Assembly: GCF_024171815.1 (NCBI RefSeq)
Contig: NZ_JAMTCJ010000001.1
Location: 744,001 to 808,000 of the forward strand
Direction of reading: 5' to 3'
DNA: 64,000 nt
DNA from: Williamsia maris
GTDB lineage: Bacteria > Actinomycetota > Actinomycetes > Mycobacteriales > Mycobacteriaceae
A program made the position numbers and the translations under genes. Of the stretch, positions 25,122 to 34,183 are shown one piece after another. The notes below the pieces were generated by a model, which did not search any database, had not been told where the DNA came from, and saw nothing but the letters and a program-made list of their open reading frames with translations. The first letter of the stretch is position 1; every line of letters starts with the position of its first letter.

Positions 25122-26282
25122 ATGCGCACCGTCACGCGACTGGCTCCGTTCGCCACCACGATCTTCGCCGAGATGTCCCAGCTGGCCGCCACGCACGACG
25201 CCATCAACCTCGGTCAGGGGTTCCCCGACACCGACGGGCCGCAGGCGATGCTCGACGCGGCACGTGCCGCCATCGCCGAGGGCAACAACCAGTACCCACC
25301 CGGACCCGGCATCCCCGCGCTACGGCAGGCCGTCGCCGATCACCAACTCCGTTGCTATGGAATCGAATACGATCCCGCCTCCGAGATCCTCATCACCGTC
25401 GGCGCGACCGAGGCGATCGCCGGGTCACTCGTGGGACTCGTCGAGACCGGCGACGAGGTGGTGATGATCGAGCCGTACTACGACGCCTACGCCGCCGCGA
25501 CCGCGATGGCCGGCGGTGTCCGACGCACCGTCCCGCTCGTCGCCGACGGCGACGGGTTCTCCCTCGACCGTGACGCGCTGGCGAGCACGATCACCGACGC
25601 CACGCGCGTCCTCATCGTCAACAGCCCACACAACCCGACCGGCACGGTGCTCGGCGACGAGGACCTGCGTGCCATCGCCCAGACCTGCATCGAGCACGAC
25701 GTCATCGTGATCAGCGACGAGGTCTATGAGCACCTCGTCTTCGACGGTCGCACCCACACCACGATCGCCGCACTCCCAGGGATGCGTGAGCGCACCCTGC
25801 GGATCTCCAGTGCAGCAAAGACGTTCAACGTGACCGGCTGGAAGGTCGGGTGGGTCAGCGGGCCCGCCGACCTCGTCGCGGCCGCCCGCACCGCCAAACA
25901 GTTCATGTCCTACGTCGGCAGTGGGCCGTTCCAGCCTGCCATCGCCGTTGCCCTGAACACCGAGATGGACTGGGTGCGCGACTCCTGCGCCGCGCTGTCG
26001 GCCAAGCGAGACCTGATCTCCGGGGCCCTGCGCGACGTGGGCTTCGGGGTACACCGCACCGAGGGCACGTTCTTCGTCTGCGCTGACCCGCGGCCGCTCG
26101 GGTACACCGACGGCGAGGAGTTCTGCCGCGACCTGCCCGCGCGGGTCGGTGTGGCCGCGGTCCCGGTCAGCGCCTTCGTCGATCACCCCGAGCCGTGGGC
26201 ACATCTCGTCCGGTTCGCCTTCGCCAAGCGCGACGAGGTCCTGCTCGAGGGGGCCGAACGACTGCGACGCCTGCAGGCCTGA
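25122..26282 (+). CDS. dapC: N-succinyldiaminopimelate aminotransferase DapC-like
   Basis: A 386-residue fold-type I PLP aminotransferase. Landmarks are INLGQGFPDTDGP, VTVGATEAI, SPHNPTGTVLG (cofactor contact), ISDEVYEHLVF (Asp and Tyr), and the Schiff-base lysine in SSAAKTFNVTGWK. It is close to M. tuberculosis Rv0858c, which acts in the succinylase route to meso-diaminopimelate and lysine. Related enzymes (methionine or kynurenine aminotransferases) share these motifs, so the substrate is inferred from the locus. It stands alone, divergent from the LppU-like trio. Confidence 0.82.
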   Translation: MRTVTRLAPFATTIFAEMSQLAATHDAINLGQGFPDTDGPQAMLDAARAAIAEGNNQYPPGPGIPALRQAVADHQLRCYGIEYDPASEILITVGATEAIAGSLVGLVETGDEVVMIEPYYDAYAAATAMAGGVRRTVPLVADGDGFSLDRDALASTITDATRVLIVNSPHNPTGTVLGDEDLRAIAQTCIEHDVIVISDEVYEHLVFDGRTHTTIAALPGMRERTLRISSAAKTFNVTGWKVGWVSGPADLVAAARTAKQFMSYVGSGPFQPAIAVALNTEMDWVRDSCAALSAKRDLISGALRDVGFGVHRTEGTFFVCADPRPLGYTDGEEFCRDLPARVGVAAVPVSAFVDHPEPWAHLVRFAFAKRDEVLLEGAERLRRLQA

Positions 26283-26340
26283 CCCGACGACGGCCCAACC
26301 GGGAGACACGACGGCGCAACTGCGGGTGACGCACAACTGC

Positions 26341-26356
26341 TCGCACAGGTGTTCGA
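26341..26356. promoter_or_regulatory. Near-consensus LexA (SOS) box before alkB-like gene
   Basis: TCGCACAGGTGTTCGA differs by one base from the mycobacterial SOS consensus TCGAAC-N4-GTTCGA. It lies between the expected -35 position and the TACAGT -10 box (26364-26369) of the downstream gene, where a repressor would block RNA polymerase. Confidence 0.6.
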
Positions 26357-26375
26357 TCGCCGCTACAGTGAAGTG

Positions 26376-27008
26376 ATGAACGCGGTCGGCCTGCAGGGAT
26401 CTCTGTTCGACGAGGGTGTCGAGGCACCCGACCTCGGCGAGCTGGGTCCACGGGTCCGGCGCCGCGTCCTGACCATGGGCGCCTGGGTCGACGTCCGGCC
26501 CGGCTGGATCGCCGGCACCGACCCACTGTTCTCCCACCTGCGCGACGAGGTGCCCTGGCGCTCGGAACGCCGACAGATGTACGACCGCGTGGTCGACGTC
26601 CCCCGCCTGGTCCGCAACTATCAAGCCGACGCGGCGTTCCCCCACCCGATCCTGACCGAGGCCCGCGACGCTCTCAGCGACCACTATCGCCCCGAGCTGC
26701 CGGAGGGTTTCGCCACGGCAGGCCTGTGCTTCTACCGGGACGGTTCCGACAGCGTCGCGTGGCACGGCGACAACATCGGCCGTGGCAGCACCGAGGACAC
26801 CATGGTGGCCATAATCTCGCTCGGCGCGCCACGTGCGTTGATGCTGCGTCCACGTGGCGGCGGAGCATCACTCAAGTTCGTGCTCGCGCAGGGCGACCTG
26901 CTCGTCATGGGCGGGAGTTGCCAGCGCACGTGGGAACACGCGGTGCCGAAAGCCGCCGGCGTCGGACCGCGGATGAGCGTGCAGTTCCGACCCCACGGGG
27001 TCTGGTGA
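26376..27008 (+). CDS. AlkB-type 2-oxoglutarate/Fe(II) DNA dealkylase
   Basis: A 210-residue AlkB-family dioxygenase. Iron ligands are in SVAWHGDNIGR (HxD) and TWEHAVPK (distal His); the 2-oxoglutarate arginine is in RMSVQFRPHG. The N-terminal part has the RVLTMGAWVDVRPGWI start of the actinobacterial group. It should reverse alkyl damage on DNA bases by oxidative demethylation. ATG 26376 lies 6 nt after a TACAGT box, so the mRNA is probably leaderless; frames further upstream would remove this promoter. A near-perfect SOS box overlaps the promoter. Confidence 0.88.
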   Translation: MNAVGLQGSLFDEGVEAPDLGELGPRVRRRVLTMGAWVDVRPGWIAGTDPLFSHLRDEVPWRSERRQMYDRVVDVPRLVRNYQADAAFPHPILTEARDALSDHYRPELPEGFATAGLCFYRDGSDSVAWHGDNIGRGSTEDTMVAIISLGAPRALMLRPRGGGASLKFVLAQGDLLVMGGSCQRTWEHAVPKAAGVGPRMSVQFRPHGVW

Positions 27009-27018
27009 CGACACCTGC

Positions 27019-28023
27019 TCAGGTGCCCGAGAACGCGGGCGCGAAGATCTCCTCGATCGTCCACCGGCGCGACGAGAGCCCCTGTTCGTGGTGGTACCTC
27101 AGGTAGGTGTCGATGGCGTGCCGGTTGTCGGCGATGCCGTACGGCCACCAGTCGTCGTCGAAGCAGGACAGGTTGCGCTCGATGAGGGCGTTCATCCACG
27201 GGACCATGGTCGTGACCTCATACAGCAGTCGATCGTGCCGATACTGTTGCATCCGAGCGTCTTTGGCCTCGACGAACGCACGGTAGACAGAGCGCACAGC
27301 TTCGGGGTGGGCGTCGAGAAAATCCCGCTCCACCACCACCGCGTGCATGATCGGGAAGATCCCGGTGCGTCGGTGGTAGTCGCGCTCGGCGGTCTCGTGG
27401 TCGACGAACAGCCGCCGGACGTTCGGCGATCCGTCGAGAACACACCTCGGGACGTTGGCGGTGAACAGTGCATCGATCTCTCCGGACTCGATCATCTGGT
27501 TCAACGTGGTGCCGTCCGGCGCCGGCGTCACGCGGACGCCGGACGGATGCGGGTGTGGGATGAAGTCGAACGGTGCCATCGGATGGTCGAGACCGCCGAT
27601 GACCCATTCGTTGCGCTCCGGCGCGAACCCGTGGTCGTCGGACAGGATGCCCTTGGCCCACACCCCGGAATCCTGTCCGTAGGTTCCGAATTCGCCGATT
27701 CGCCTGCCGACGAGATCCTCCGGTCGCTCGATGCCGCTGTGCACGTTGACGAACACGCATGAGTGCCGGAAGACGCGGTTCGGGAAGACGGGCAGTGCGA
27801 TGAACGGGCAGTCACCGGTGTCGAGCATGCGCAGGTAGAACGTCAGTCCGAGCTCGGCGACGGTGAACTCGCGGCGGCGCATCATCCGCTCGAAGATCTC
27901 GGGAAGAGTCGCGCCGGTGTGCATCGTCGCATCCACGCCGTCGACTGCGACGGATCCGTCGAACAGGGCGCGGGTGGTGTCGTAGCGGTAGCCGGCGATG
28001 TCGATCGCGGGTTCGGTCATCAT
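27019..28023 (-). CDS. 4,5-dihydroxyphthalate decarboxylase-like / substrate-binding-fold protein
   Basis: A 334-residue protein without signal peptide, resembling the 4,5-dihydroxyphthalate decarboxylase (Pht5) group built on a periplasmic-binding fold: LGLTFYLRML, IALPVFPNRVFRHSCVFVN, GRRIGEFGTYGQDSG, and a late WWPYGIADNRHAIDTYLRYH. The family's members act on aromatic acids or are unassigned. It is divergent from a LysR gene with an operator-like palindrome between them, which fits an inducible aromatic-acid enzyme. Start ATG 28023 (a second ATG follows at 28020). Confidence 0.75.
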   Translation of the reverse strand: MMTEPAIDIAGYRYDTTRALFDGSVAVDGVDATMHTGATLPEIFERMMRRREFTVAELGLTFYLRMLDTGDCPFIALPVFPNRVFRHSCVFVNVHSGIERPEDLVGRRIGEFGTYGQDSGVWAKGILSDDHGFAPERNEWVIGGLDHPMAPFDFIPHPHPSGVRVTPAPDGTTLNQMIESGEIDALFTANVPRCVLDGSPNVRRLFVDHETAERDYHRRTGIFPIMHAVVVERDFLDAHPEAVRSVYRAFVEAKDARMQQYRHDRLLYEVTTMVPWMNALIERNLSCFDDDWWPYGIADNRHAIDTYLRYHHEQGLSSRRWTIEEIFAPAFSGT

Positions 28024-28107
28024 GTCTCCTTCGTTGCTGCGGTGGACCTTTCACCCACCGATGGTTCCGTCATCCACACCTTGGGTCCACGACCTGATCG
28101 GCACTCG

Positions 28108-28126
28108 CGATACCGGATCGGTATCG
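28108..28126. promoter_or_regulatory. LysR-type box between divergent genes
   Basis: Perfect palindrome CGATACCG-GAT-CGGTATCG, containing ATAC-N7-GTAT, the T-N11-A pattern of LysR sites. It overlaps the TATCGT -10 box (28122-28127) of the LysR gene, so bound regulator should repress its own synthesis. Confidence 0.6.
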
Positions 28127-28133
28127 TCGCTGC

Positions 28134-28982
28134 ATGGAGCTGCGACTGCTGAGCTACTTCGTCGCGGTCGCCGACGAGGGGAACGTCGGACGGGCCGCAG
28201 CGCGACTGAACATGACGCAGCCACCACTGAGCCGGGCGATCCGTGCGTTGGAGACCGAACTCGGTGTCGTTCTGCTCGAGCGCACCAGCATCGGTGTCTC
28301 GCTCACCGCGGCCGGCGTGGCCCTGCGGGACGAGGCCCGAGCGCTGCTGGAGCAGTCGGAGCGACTCCGCGTCCGGGTGGCGGCCGCCGGCGGGGCCGCG
28401 GTGATCACCGTCGGCACGTTGGCCGACACCGCCGACCAGATCGGGAACCGGCTGGTGGGCACGTTTCGCGACCGACAACCGCACGTCGACGTCGTCGTCC
28501 ACGAGACCGACCTGTCCGATCCGACGGCGGGACTACGCACCGGATCGGTCGATGTCGCCTTGACCCGGACCCCCTTCGATCGATCAGGGATCCGGGTACA
28601 CGTCCTGCGGAGCGATCCCATCGGGGTCGTCATGCGGACCGACGACCACCTGGCACGTCGGGACTCCGTATCGCTGCCCGAGCTCGCCGACCGACGGTGG
28701 GTCCGCCTACCCGATGGGACGGACCCACTCTGGAGCGCGTATTGGTCGGGCATCGACACCCCCGACGGACCCGAGCTGCGGACGATCTCCGAGTGCGTCC
28801 AGTCGGTTCTGTGGAACGCGACGTCGGCGCTCGCCCCGATCCGACAGCGATTACCGCCCGGCTTACGGGTGGTACCGCTCACCGACCGCGAACCCAGCCA
28901 TCTCGTCGTGGCGTGGCGTGCGACAGATCCGAACCCGCTGGTGCGAGCGTTCGTCCGGGTCGCCGCCGACAGCGACCGATGA
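28134..28982 (+). CDS. LysR-family transcriptional regulator
   Basis: A 282-residue LysR protein: N-terminal helix-turn-helix MELRLLSYFVAVADEGNVG, AAARLNMTQPPLSRAIRALE, then a two-lobed effector domain. Effector likely an aromatic acid, inferred from the divergent decarboxylase-like gene. ATG 28134 sits 6 nt after TATCGT with no Shine-Dalgarno sequence (leaderless). It ends 5 bp before the convergent SDR stop. Confidence 0.88.
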   Translation: MELRLLSYFVAVADEGNVGRAAARLNMTQPPLSRAIRALETELGVVLLERTSIGVSLTAAGVALRDEARALLEQSERLRVRVAAAGGAAVITVGTLADTADQIGNRLVGTFRDRQPHVDVVVHETDLSDPTAGLRTGSVDVALTRTPFDRSGIRVHVLRSDPIGVVMRTDDHLARRDSVSLPELADRRWVRLPDGTDPLWSAYWSGIDTPDGPELRTISECVQSVLWNATSALAPIRQRLPPGLRVVPLTDREPSHLVVAWRATDPNPLVRAFVRVAADSDR

Positions 28983-28987
28983 CGACC

Positions 28988-29860
28988 CTAGATGCCGTAG
29001 GTGACGCCGGTGAGTTTCTCCGAGGCGATCCAGAGCGCCTGCGCGACCCCCTCGTCGCGGGCCTTCGGCATCGCCTTGGTGAGAGTGGGGGCTCCGCGCA
29101 TGCCGCCGAATCCGCTCGGACCGTAGAACGCACCCGACGCCGCGTCCGGCGAGGCGGCCGCGTACAGCTCCGGCAGCGCGCCGTCGGCCGCCGACTGCCC
29201 GACGAGGTTGGTGACCTTCATGATCCGGTCGTAGATCGACTGGGTGTGGGACTGCAGCCCGGTGGTCGCGTATCCGGGGTGGGCGACCATGGACGAGACA
29301 GCCGAGCCGGACCGCCCCAGCTTGCGGGCCAGCTCGAACCCGAACAGCAGGTTCGCGAGCTTGGACTGACCGTAGGCCGACCAGCGTTCGTATCGACGGT
29401 GGTCGTAGTTGAGGTCGTCGAGATCGATTTTGCCCAGGATGTGGGCGAACGACGACACGGTGACCACCCGGTCGGTGATCTTCGGCAGCAGCAGACCCGT
29501 GAGCGCGAAGTGTCCCAGGTGATTCGTCCCGAACTGCATCTCGAAACCGTCGGCGGTCCGCTTCTTCGGCACCGCCATCACGCCCGCGTTGTTGATGAGG
29601 ACGTCGACGGTGTCGATGCCGTCGGCGAACCGGCGCACCGACGCGAGGTCGGCCAGGTCCAGTTCGGCGACCGAGGCGTTGGGGCCAATCGCGGAGGCCA
29701 CCGGCTTCGCCTTGTCGACGGTGCGGCACGCGAGGATCACCGTCGCGCCCGCGGCCCCGAGGGCCTTCGCCGCCTGCTCACCGAGACCGCTGTTGGCGCC
29801 GGTGATGACCACCGTGCGGCCCTGCTGATCCGGGATGTCTTTACTCGACCAATTCGTCAC
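28988..29860 (-). CDS. Short-chain dehydrogenase (retinol dehydrogenase-like)
   Basis: A 290-residue SDR of the WWOX/RDH-like type: cofactor loop TGANSGLGEQAAKAL, ILACRTVDKAKPV (NADP preference), NNAGVM, and catalytic SSFAH...YGQSKLANLLF. These enzymes oxidise or reduce hydrophobic alcohols and aldehydes; substrate unknown. GTG 29860 is the start, with TAGCAT 7 nt upstream (29873-29868) and no ribosome site. It is divergent from the dehydratase gene. Confidence 0.85.
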   Translation of the reverse strand: MTNWSSKDIPDQQGRTVVITGANSGLGEQAAKALGAAGATVILACRTVDKAKPVASAIGPNASVAELDLADLASVRRFADGIDTVDVLINNAGVMAVPKKRTADGFEMQFGTNHLGHFALTGLLLPKITDRVVTVSSFAHILGKIDLDDLNYDHRRYERWSAYGQSKLANLLFGFELARKLGRSGSAVSSMVAHPGYATTGLQSHTQSIYDRIMKVTNLVGQSAADGALPELYAAASPDAASGAFYGPSGFGGMRGAPTLTKAMPKARDEGVAQALWIASEKLTGVTYGI

Positions 29861-29908
29861 CGCAACGATGCTACGCGGGGCACGTGAAGGCCCAGGTACC
29901 GTTTGCCC

Positions 29909-30868
29909 ATGCCCGCCAGCCCGACGTTCGACGATGTCGCCGCGGCCGCCGACACCCTCGACGGTGTCGCCCACCGCACCCCGATCCACACCTCGCGGAT
30001 CGTCGACGAGCAGGCCGGCATGTCGCTGTTCTTCAAGTGCGAGAACTTCCAACGCGTGGGCGCGTTCAAGTTTCGCGGCGCGTACAACGCGGTGAGCAGG
30101 CTGACCGCGGAGCAACGCCGGGCCGGCGTGGTGACCTTCTCGTCCGGCAACCACGCACAGGCACTGTCGTTGGCGGCTCGCCTGCACGACACCACGGCGA
30201 CCATCGTCATGCCGCACGACGCTCCGGTTCCCAAGGTCGAGGCAACCCTGGGATACGGCGCGACGGTGGTCCGCTACGACCGCTACACCGAGGACCGCGA
30301 GGCCATCGCCACCGACATCGCGACCTCGCAGGGCCGTTCGGTGATCCCGCCCTACGACCATCCCCACGTGCTGGCCGGGCAGGGCACCGCGGCGGCCGAG
30401 TTGTTCACCGACGTGGCCGGTCTCGACGCACTGCTGGTCCCGCTCGGCGGTGGCGGGCTGCTCAGCGGTTCACTGCTCGCCGGCGTCGGACTCTCCCCCG
30501 ACACCCAGGTCTTCGGTGTGGAACCCGCCACCGGCGACGACGGGGCGCAGTCGCTGCGGGCGGGCCAGATCATCCACATCGATCCGCCACGGACCATTGC
30601 CGACGGCGCCCAGACCACTCATCTGGGACGGCACACGTTCCCGATCATCGCCGAGCACGTCGCCGACATCCTCACCGCCACCGACGAGCAGCTGATCGCG
30701 GCGATGCACCTGGTGGCCACGCGCATGAAGCTCTTGATCGAACCGACGGCGGCCCTCGGGCTCGCCGCGGTGCTGGCGAACCGGGATCGCTTCGCCGGTC
30801 AGCGGGTCGGGCTGCTCATCTCGGGCGGCAACGTCGACCTCACGCGGTTCGTCTCTCCGACGCCGTAG
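29909..30868 (+). CDS. PLP-dependent serine/threonine dehydratase
   Basis: A 319-residue fold-type II PLP enzyme: FFKCENFQRVGAFKFRGAYN has the Schiff-base lysine, FSSGNHAQALSLAA binds the substrate carboxylate, and GGGGLLSG cradles the phosphate. There is no C-terminal ACT domain, so it is not the allosteric biosynthetic IlvA; catabolic threonine dehydratase, serine racemase or threo-3-hydroxyaspartate ammonia-lyase all fit. ATG 29909 has TACCGT 6 nt upstream (leaderless); an in-frame TTG lies at 29903. Confidence 0.82.
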   Translation: MPASPTFDDVAAAADTLDGVAHRTPIHTSRIVDEQAGMSLFFKCENFQRVGAFKFRGAYNAVSRLTAEQRRAGVVTFSSGNHAQALSLAARLHDTTATIVMPHDAPVPKVEATLGYGATVVRYDRYTEDREAIATDIATSQGRSVIPPYDHPHVLAGQGTAAAELFTDVAGLDALLVPLGGGGLLSGSLLAGVGLSPDTQVFGVEPATGDDGAQSLRAGQIIHIDPPRTIADGAQTTHLGRHTFPIIAEHVADILTATDEQLIAAMHLVATRMKLLIEPTAALGLAAVLANRDRFAGQRVGLLISGGNVDLTRFVSPTP

Positions 30869-30913
30869 ATAATTCGCTTGACAAACGAAATAGAGGCTCG
30901 CTAGACAAAGGCC

Positions 30914-32230
30914 GTGATGAACAGCGATCACTCGTCGGTGTCGAGTGACGAACAGCAGGTCCCCGCGCGGTGGCCCTTGCCCGTGCGCATCGCGTTCCGG
31001 TTCTGCGTGCTGTACCTTGGCGCCTTCTGCCTCGTCATATCGCAGATCCTGCTCGCCTACACCGGCGTTCTCGCGCAGGTGATACCGGCGAACTGGCTGC
31101 AGTGGCAACTGATGGCGATCCAACCGCTGACCCGATGGTTCGGCCGCACCGTGTTCGACGTCGACGCCCGCTTCAACGCGATGTCCGGCAGCGGCGACCA
31201 GGCGGCGTTCTGGGTGCTGATCGGCTTCCTGCTGATCGCTGCCGTGGTGGGGACCGTCGTGTGGTCGGTCCTGGATCGCCGACGACCGGCATACCCTCGC
31301 GTGGCGGTGTGGTTCTCACTGTTCCTTCGACTCTGCCTGGGCGGGCAGATGCTCACCTACGGCTTCGCCAAACTCATTCCGACGCAGATGCCGTCGCCGT
31401 CGCTGGACTCCCTGGTGAGCCCCTTCGGCACCCTCACCCCCATGGCTGTGCTCTGGCTGCAGACGGGATCCTCGCATCCCTACGAGATGATCCTGGGCTC
31501 CGTGGAAGTCCTTGCCGGCGTTCTTCTCTTCATTCCGAGGACCGCCACCGCCGGCGCACTGCTCAGTCTGTTCAGCATGACGCAGGTCTTCCTGCTCAAC
31601 ATGACGTTCGACGTGCCGGTGAAGATTCTCTCGGCACACCTGCTGATGATCAGTGCATTTCTGCTCGCACCGCAGGCTCGTCGACTCGTCGGTGTCCTCC
31701 TGCTGGGACGGGCAAGCGCCCGGGAGTCCCGGCCCGGCCTGTTCGCCTCACGTCGCGCCGAACGCATCGCGCACGGGCTGCAGCTCGCACTGGGCGTCTG
31801 GGTCGTCATCGGCTGTGTCGTGATCGGTCTGGACACGTGGAACACCTACGGCGACGGCCGGGAGAAGCCACCGCACTACGGGATCTGGAACGTGGCGGAG
31901 TTCTCGATCGACGGCACGGCGCGTCCGCCCCTGACCACCGATCCCGTCCGCTGGCAACGGCTCATCGTCGATCATCCTGGTGTCGTGACCATCCAACGGA
32001 TGGACGGCTCGCTGGTGGGCGCACCGGCCGACGTGCAACCCGATCACGTTGTGCTCGAGCAACCGACGACGAACTTCACCGTCGAGCCGCAGGGGCCCGA
32101 CGCCATCCGACTGGACGGGACGTCGAACGGACGACGCATCACCATGACGCTGCGCCGTCAGGATCTCGACGCTCTCCCGTTACGCAGCACCGGGTTCCAC
32201 TGGGTACAGGAGTCCCCCAACTTCGGTTGA
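30914..32230 (+). CDS. Polytopic DoxX-like membrane protein with C-terminal outer domain
   Basis: A 438-residue protein. About eight hydrophobic segments occupy residues 20-320; the middle block (LRLCLGGQMLTYGFAKLIP, then EVLAGVLLFIPRTATAGALL) resembles the DoxX fold. The last ~120 residues are soluble and strand-rich (GIWNVAEFSIDGTA to WVQESPNFG). Function unknown; DoxX relatives deal with redox stress. TTGACA at 30878-30883 and TAGACA at 30902 precede GTG 30914 by promoter-like distances, so the mRNA may start at or very near the start codon; ATG 30917 is equally possible. Confidence 0.65.
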   Translation: MMNSDHSSVSSDEQQVPARWPLPVRIAFRFCVLYLGAFCLVISQILLAYTGVLAQVIPANWLQWQLMAIQPLTRWFGRTVFDVDARFNAMSGSGDQAAFWVLIGFLLIAAVVGTVVWSVLDRRRPAYPRVAVWFSLFLRLCLGGQMLTYGFAKLIPTQMPSPSLDSLVSPFGTLTPMAVLWLQTGSSHPYEMILGSVEVLAGVLLFIPRTATAGALLSLFSMTQVFLLNMTFDVPVKILSAHLLMISAFLLAPQARRLVGVLLLGRASARESRPGLFASRRAERIAHGLQLALGVWVVIGCVVIGLDTWNTYGDGREKPPHYGIWNVAEFSIDGTARPPLTTDPVRWQRLIVDHPGVVTIQRMDGSLVGAPADVQPDHVVLEQPTTNFTVEPQGPDAIRLDGTSNGRRITMTLRRQDLDALPLRSTGFHWVQESPNFG

Positions 32231-32243
32231 CGCGCCGACGCGA

Positions 32244-34076
32244 TCAGCTCCGACGGCCCTTGAGCATGGCCAGCGGTAGGCGGATCAACCCGTCGACGAT
32301 GTCGGACAGACTCGACGCGTCGACCTTCTCGTCGTCCTCGACCGGTGCGAACAGCTCGGTCTGTGCCGCGCGGCCCCGCAGGGCGACGGTGCCCAGCGAC
32401 ACCCAGTTCCACACCTCGGCGGTGTCGTCGGGCAGGCCCTCGAGGTCGGTGTCGTCGCCGTCGAGGTCGGTGTCGTGGCCCCACGCCGACTGCTCGTAGC
32501 TGTCGGATTCGTCGTCGCCCGTCGTGCTGGCCGCGATGGCGGCTCCGCTGGCGAGGACGTTCGAACGTGCGGTCTTGGCGATCTCGGCCAGGCGTGCGCA
32601 CTCGTTCACCGGGTCGCCGATGACCGTGTACTCGTATCGGGTCTCGGCACCGATGTTGCCCGCGAAGACCGGTCCGGCCGAGGTGCCGATGCCGCAGCGC
32701 AGCGGGTGCAGCGCCTCGAGCTCGGGCCCCAGTTCGCGGGCGGCCCGCAGTGCCGCGCCCGCGGGGTCGGCGAGCGGGGTGGGGGCGCCGAACACGGCCA
32801 GCGCGGCGTCGCCCTCGAACTTGTTGATGAAGCCGCCGTGGCGCGCCACGACCTCGGCGACGATCGTGAAGAAGCGGTTGAGCATCTTCGCGACGGTCTC
32901 GGGATCGGTCGACTCGGCGAACCGGGTGGAGCCCTCGATGTCGACGAAGAGGACACCGACGTCGGTGTTCACGCCGTGCATCCCGGACTCGCGACGCATC
33001 GCCTGATCGGCGACCTCGCTGCCGACGTGCCGGGCGAAGAGGTCCCGCATCCGCTCACGCTCGCCGAGACCGTCGACCATCTCGTTGAAGCCGTGTTGCA
33101 GGATGCCGAGCTCCGAGGAGTCGTAGACGTCGACCTTGGCGCCGTACTCACCGACACTGAGCTTCTCGACCGCGCGACGCATCCCGCGCAGCGGGTCGGT
33201 GATGGACTTGGAGATCAGCGCAATGGCGCGGGCGCCGCTGAGCAGGCAGACCGATGCGAGCACGACCGTCGGGACGTCCAGGGCGGTGCTGCTGGTGGGC
33301 AGCCAGCCGACGGCGCGGCCGATGTTCATCATCAGCATGCCGATCAGGGGCACGCCGCTGCAGACGATCCAGAGGACGATCATCCGCTCGCGGACACCGA
33401 GCATCGGCCGTCGCGGCGGGGCGTCGCGCATCGCGGCGGCGACCACGGGGCGCCCGGCCCGCTCGAGGACCATGTAGGTGACGCAGCCCGACGAGGCACC
33501 CGCAAGGGTGAAGGCGCTGGCGACGACGATCAGCTTGATCAGGCCGACGTCGTAACCGATCGCGATGTAGACGAGAACGCCCGCGGCCCAGCCGAAGGCG
33601 GTGGCGAGGACACCGAGCATCGGCAGCTTCTGCACGGATCGTCGGCGGTCGGCGTCGGCGGGCTTCCCGCTGACGAACCAGCGGATCTGCGGCATGAGGA
33701 GGAAGAGGCCGGCGATCAGATCGACGACCACCCCGACGAGCAGCGCGGCGATGATCGCCGCGATGTTCTGGCCGCCGGTGCCGGGCTGGGCGGTGAGGTC
33801 GCCACCGGTGGTCACCAGCGCGACGAGGAAGACGGTCTCGATGCCGACGATCACGTTGGTCACGATGATGCCGACGGTGGCCACCGTGATCAGACGTCGC
33901 GCGGCGGATCGACGCTCGGTCACGTCGATGGTCGACCAGTCACGGCCGGCGTACTGATAGTCACCCGCGACCGACTGGAGAAGGTCGAAGCCGGGCAGGC
34001 GGGAGGGGCGGAGCAGGCGCTCACGCGGGGTCCGGCCCCCGAACTTCCGCACGTTTGCGGTTGCCCGTCGATTCAT
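32244..34076 (-). CDS. Membrane adenylate cyclase with HAMP domain (Rv1318c/Rv3645-like)
   Basis: A 610-residue class III cyclase: about six transmembrane helices (residues 45-290), a HAMP linker (SKSITDPLRGMRRAVEKLSVG), then a catalytic domain with metal aspartates in LFVDIEGSTRF and FEGDAALAVFG, the adenine lysine in FINKFEGDA, Asp in YTVIGDPVN, and a NECARL motif. It makes cAMP from ATP at the membrane. An acidic insert (DDESDSYEQ...LDGDDTDLEG) lies before the C-terminus. ATG 34076 is chosen; GTG 34085 is in frame. It is divergent from a TetR gene, with two operator-like palindromes in the 140-bp gap. Confidence 0.9.
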   Translation of the reverse strand: MNRRATANVRKFGGRTPRERLLRPSRLPGFDLLQSVAGDYQYAGRDWSTIDVTERRSAARRLITVATVGIIVTNVIVGIETVFLVALVTTGGDLTAQPGTGGQNIAAIIAALLVGVVVDLIAGLFLLMPQIRWFVSGKPADADRRRSVQKLPMLGVLATAFGWAAGVLVYIAIGYDVGLIKLIVVASAFTLAGASSGCVTYMVLERAGRPVVAAAMRDAPPRRPMLGVRERMIVLWIVCSGVPLIGMLMMNIGRAVGWLPTSSTALDVPTVVLASVCLLSGARAIALISKSITDPLRGMRRAVEKLSVGEYGAKVDVYDSSELGILQHGFNEMVDGLGERERMRDLFARHVGSEVADQAMRRESGMHGVNTDVGVLFVDIEGSTRFAESTDPETVAKMLNRFFTIVAEVVARHGGFINKFEGDAALAVFGAPTPLADPAGAALRAARELGPELEALHPLRCGIGTSAGPVFAGNIGAETRYEYTVIGDPVNECARLAEIAKTARSNVLASGAAIAASTTGDDESDSYEQSAWGHDTDLDGDDTDLEGLPDDTAEVWNWVSLGTVALRGRAAQTELFAPVEDDEKVDASSLSDIVDGLIRLPLAMLKGRRS

Positions 34077-34153
34077 CTCGGTCACCCACAATCCCCTGCT
34101 CGACGGCGTCGCGTTCGCCCTGATGGCGCTTTCGATGACACCCCGTGGGCTGC

Positions 34154-34175
34154 TAACGCAATACCTGTTGCGCAA
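34154..34175. promoter_or_regulatory. Operator-like palindrome 1 (imperfect)
   Basis: TAACGCAA-TACCTG-TTGCGCAA, one mismatch from symmetry. Its centre is 30 bp from that of the second palindrome (three helical turns), on the cyclase side of the intergenic region. Confidence 0.6.
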
Positions 34176-34183
34176 ATCCTACA

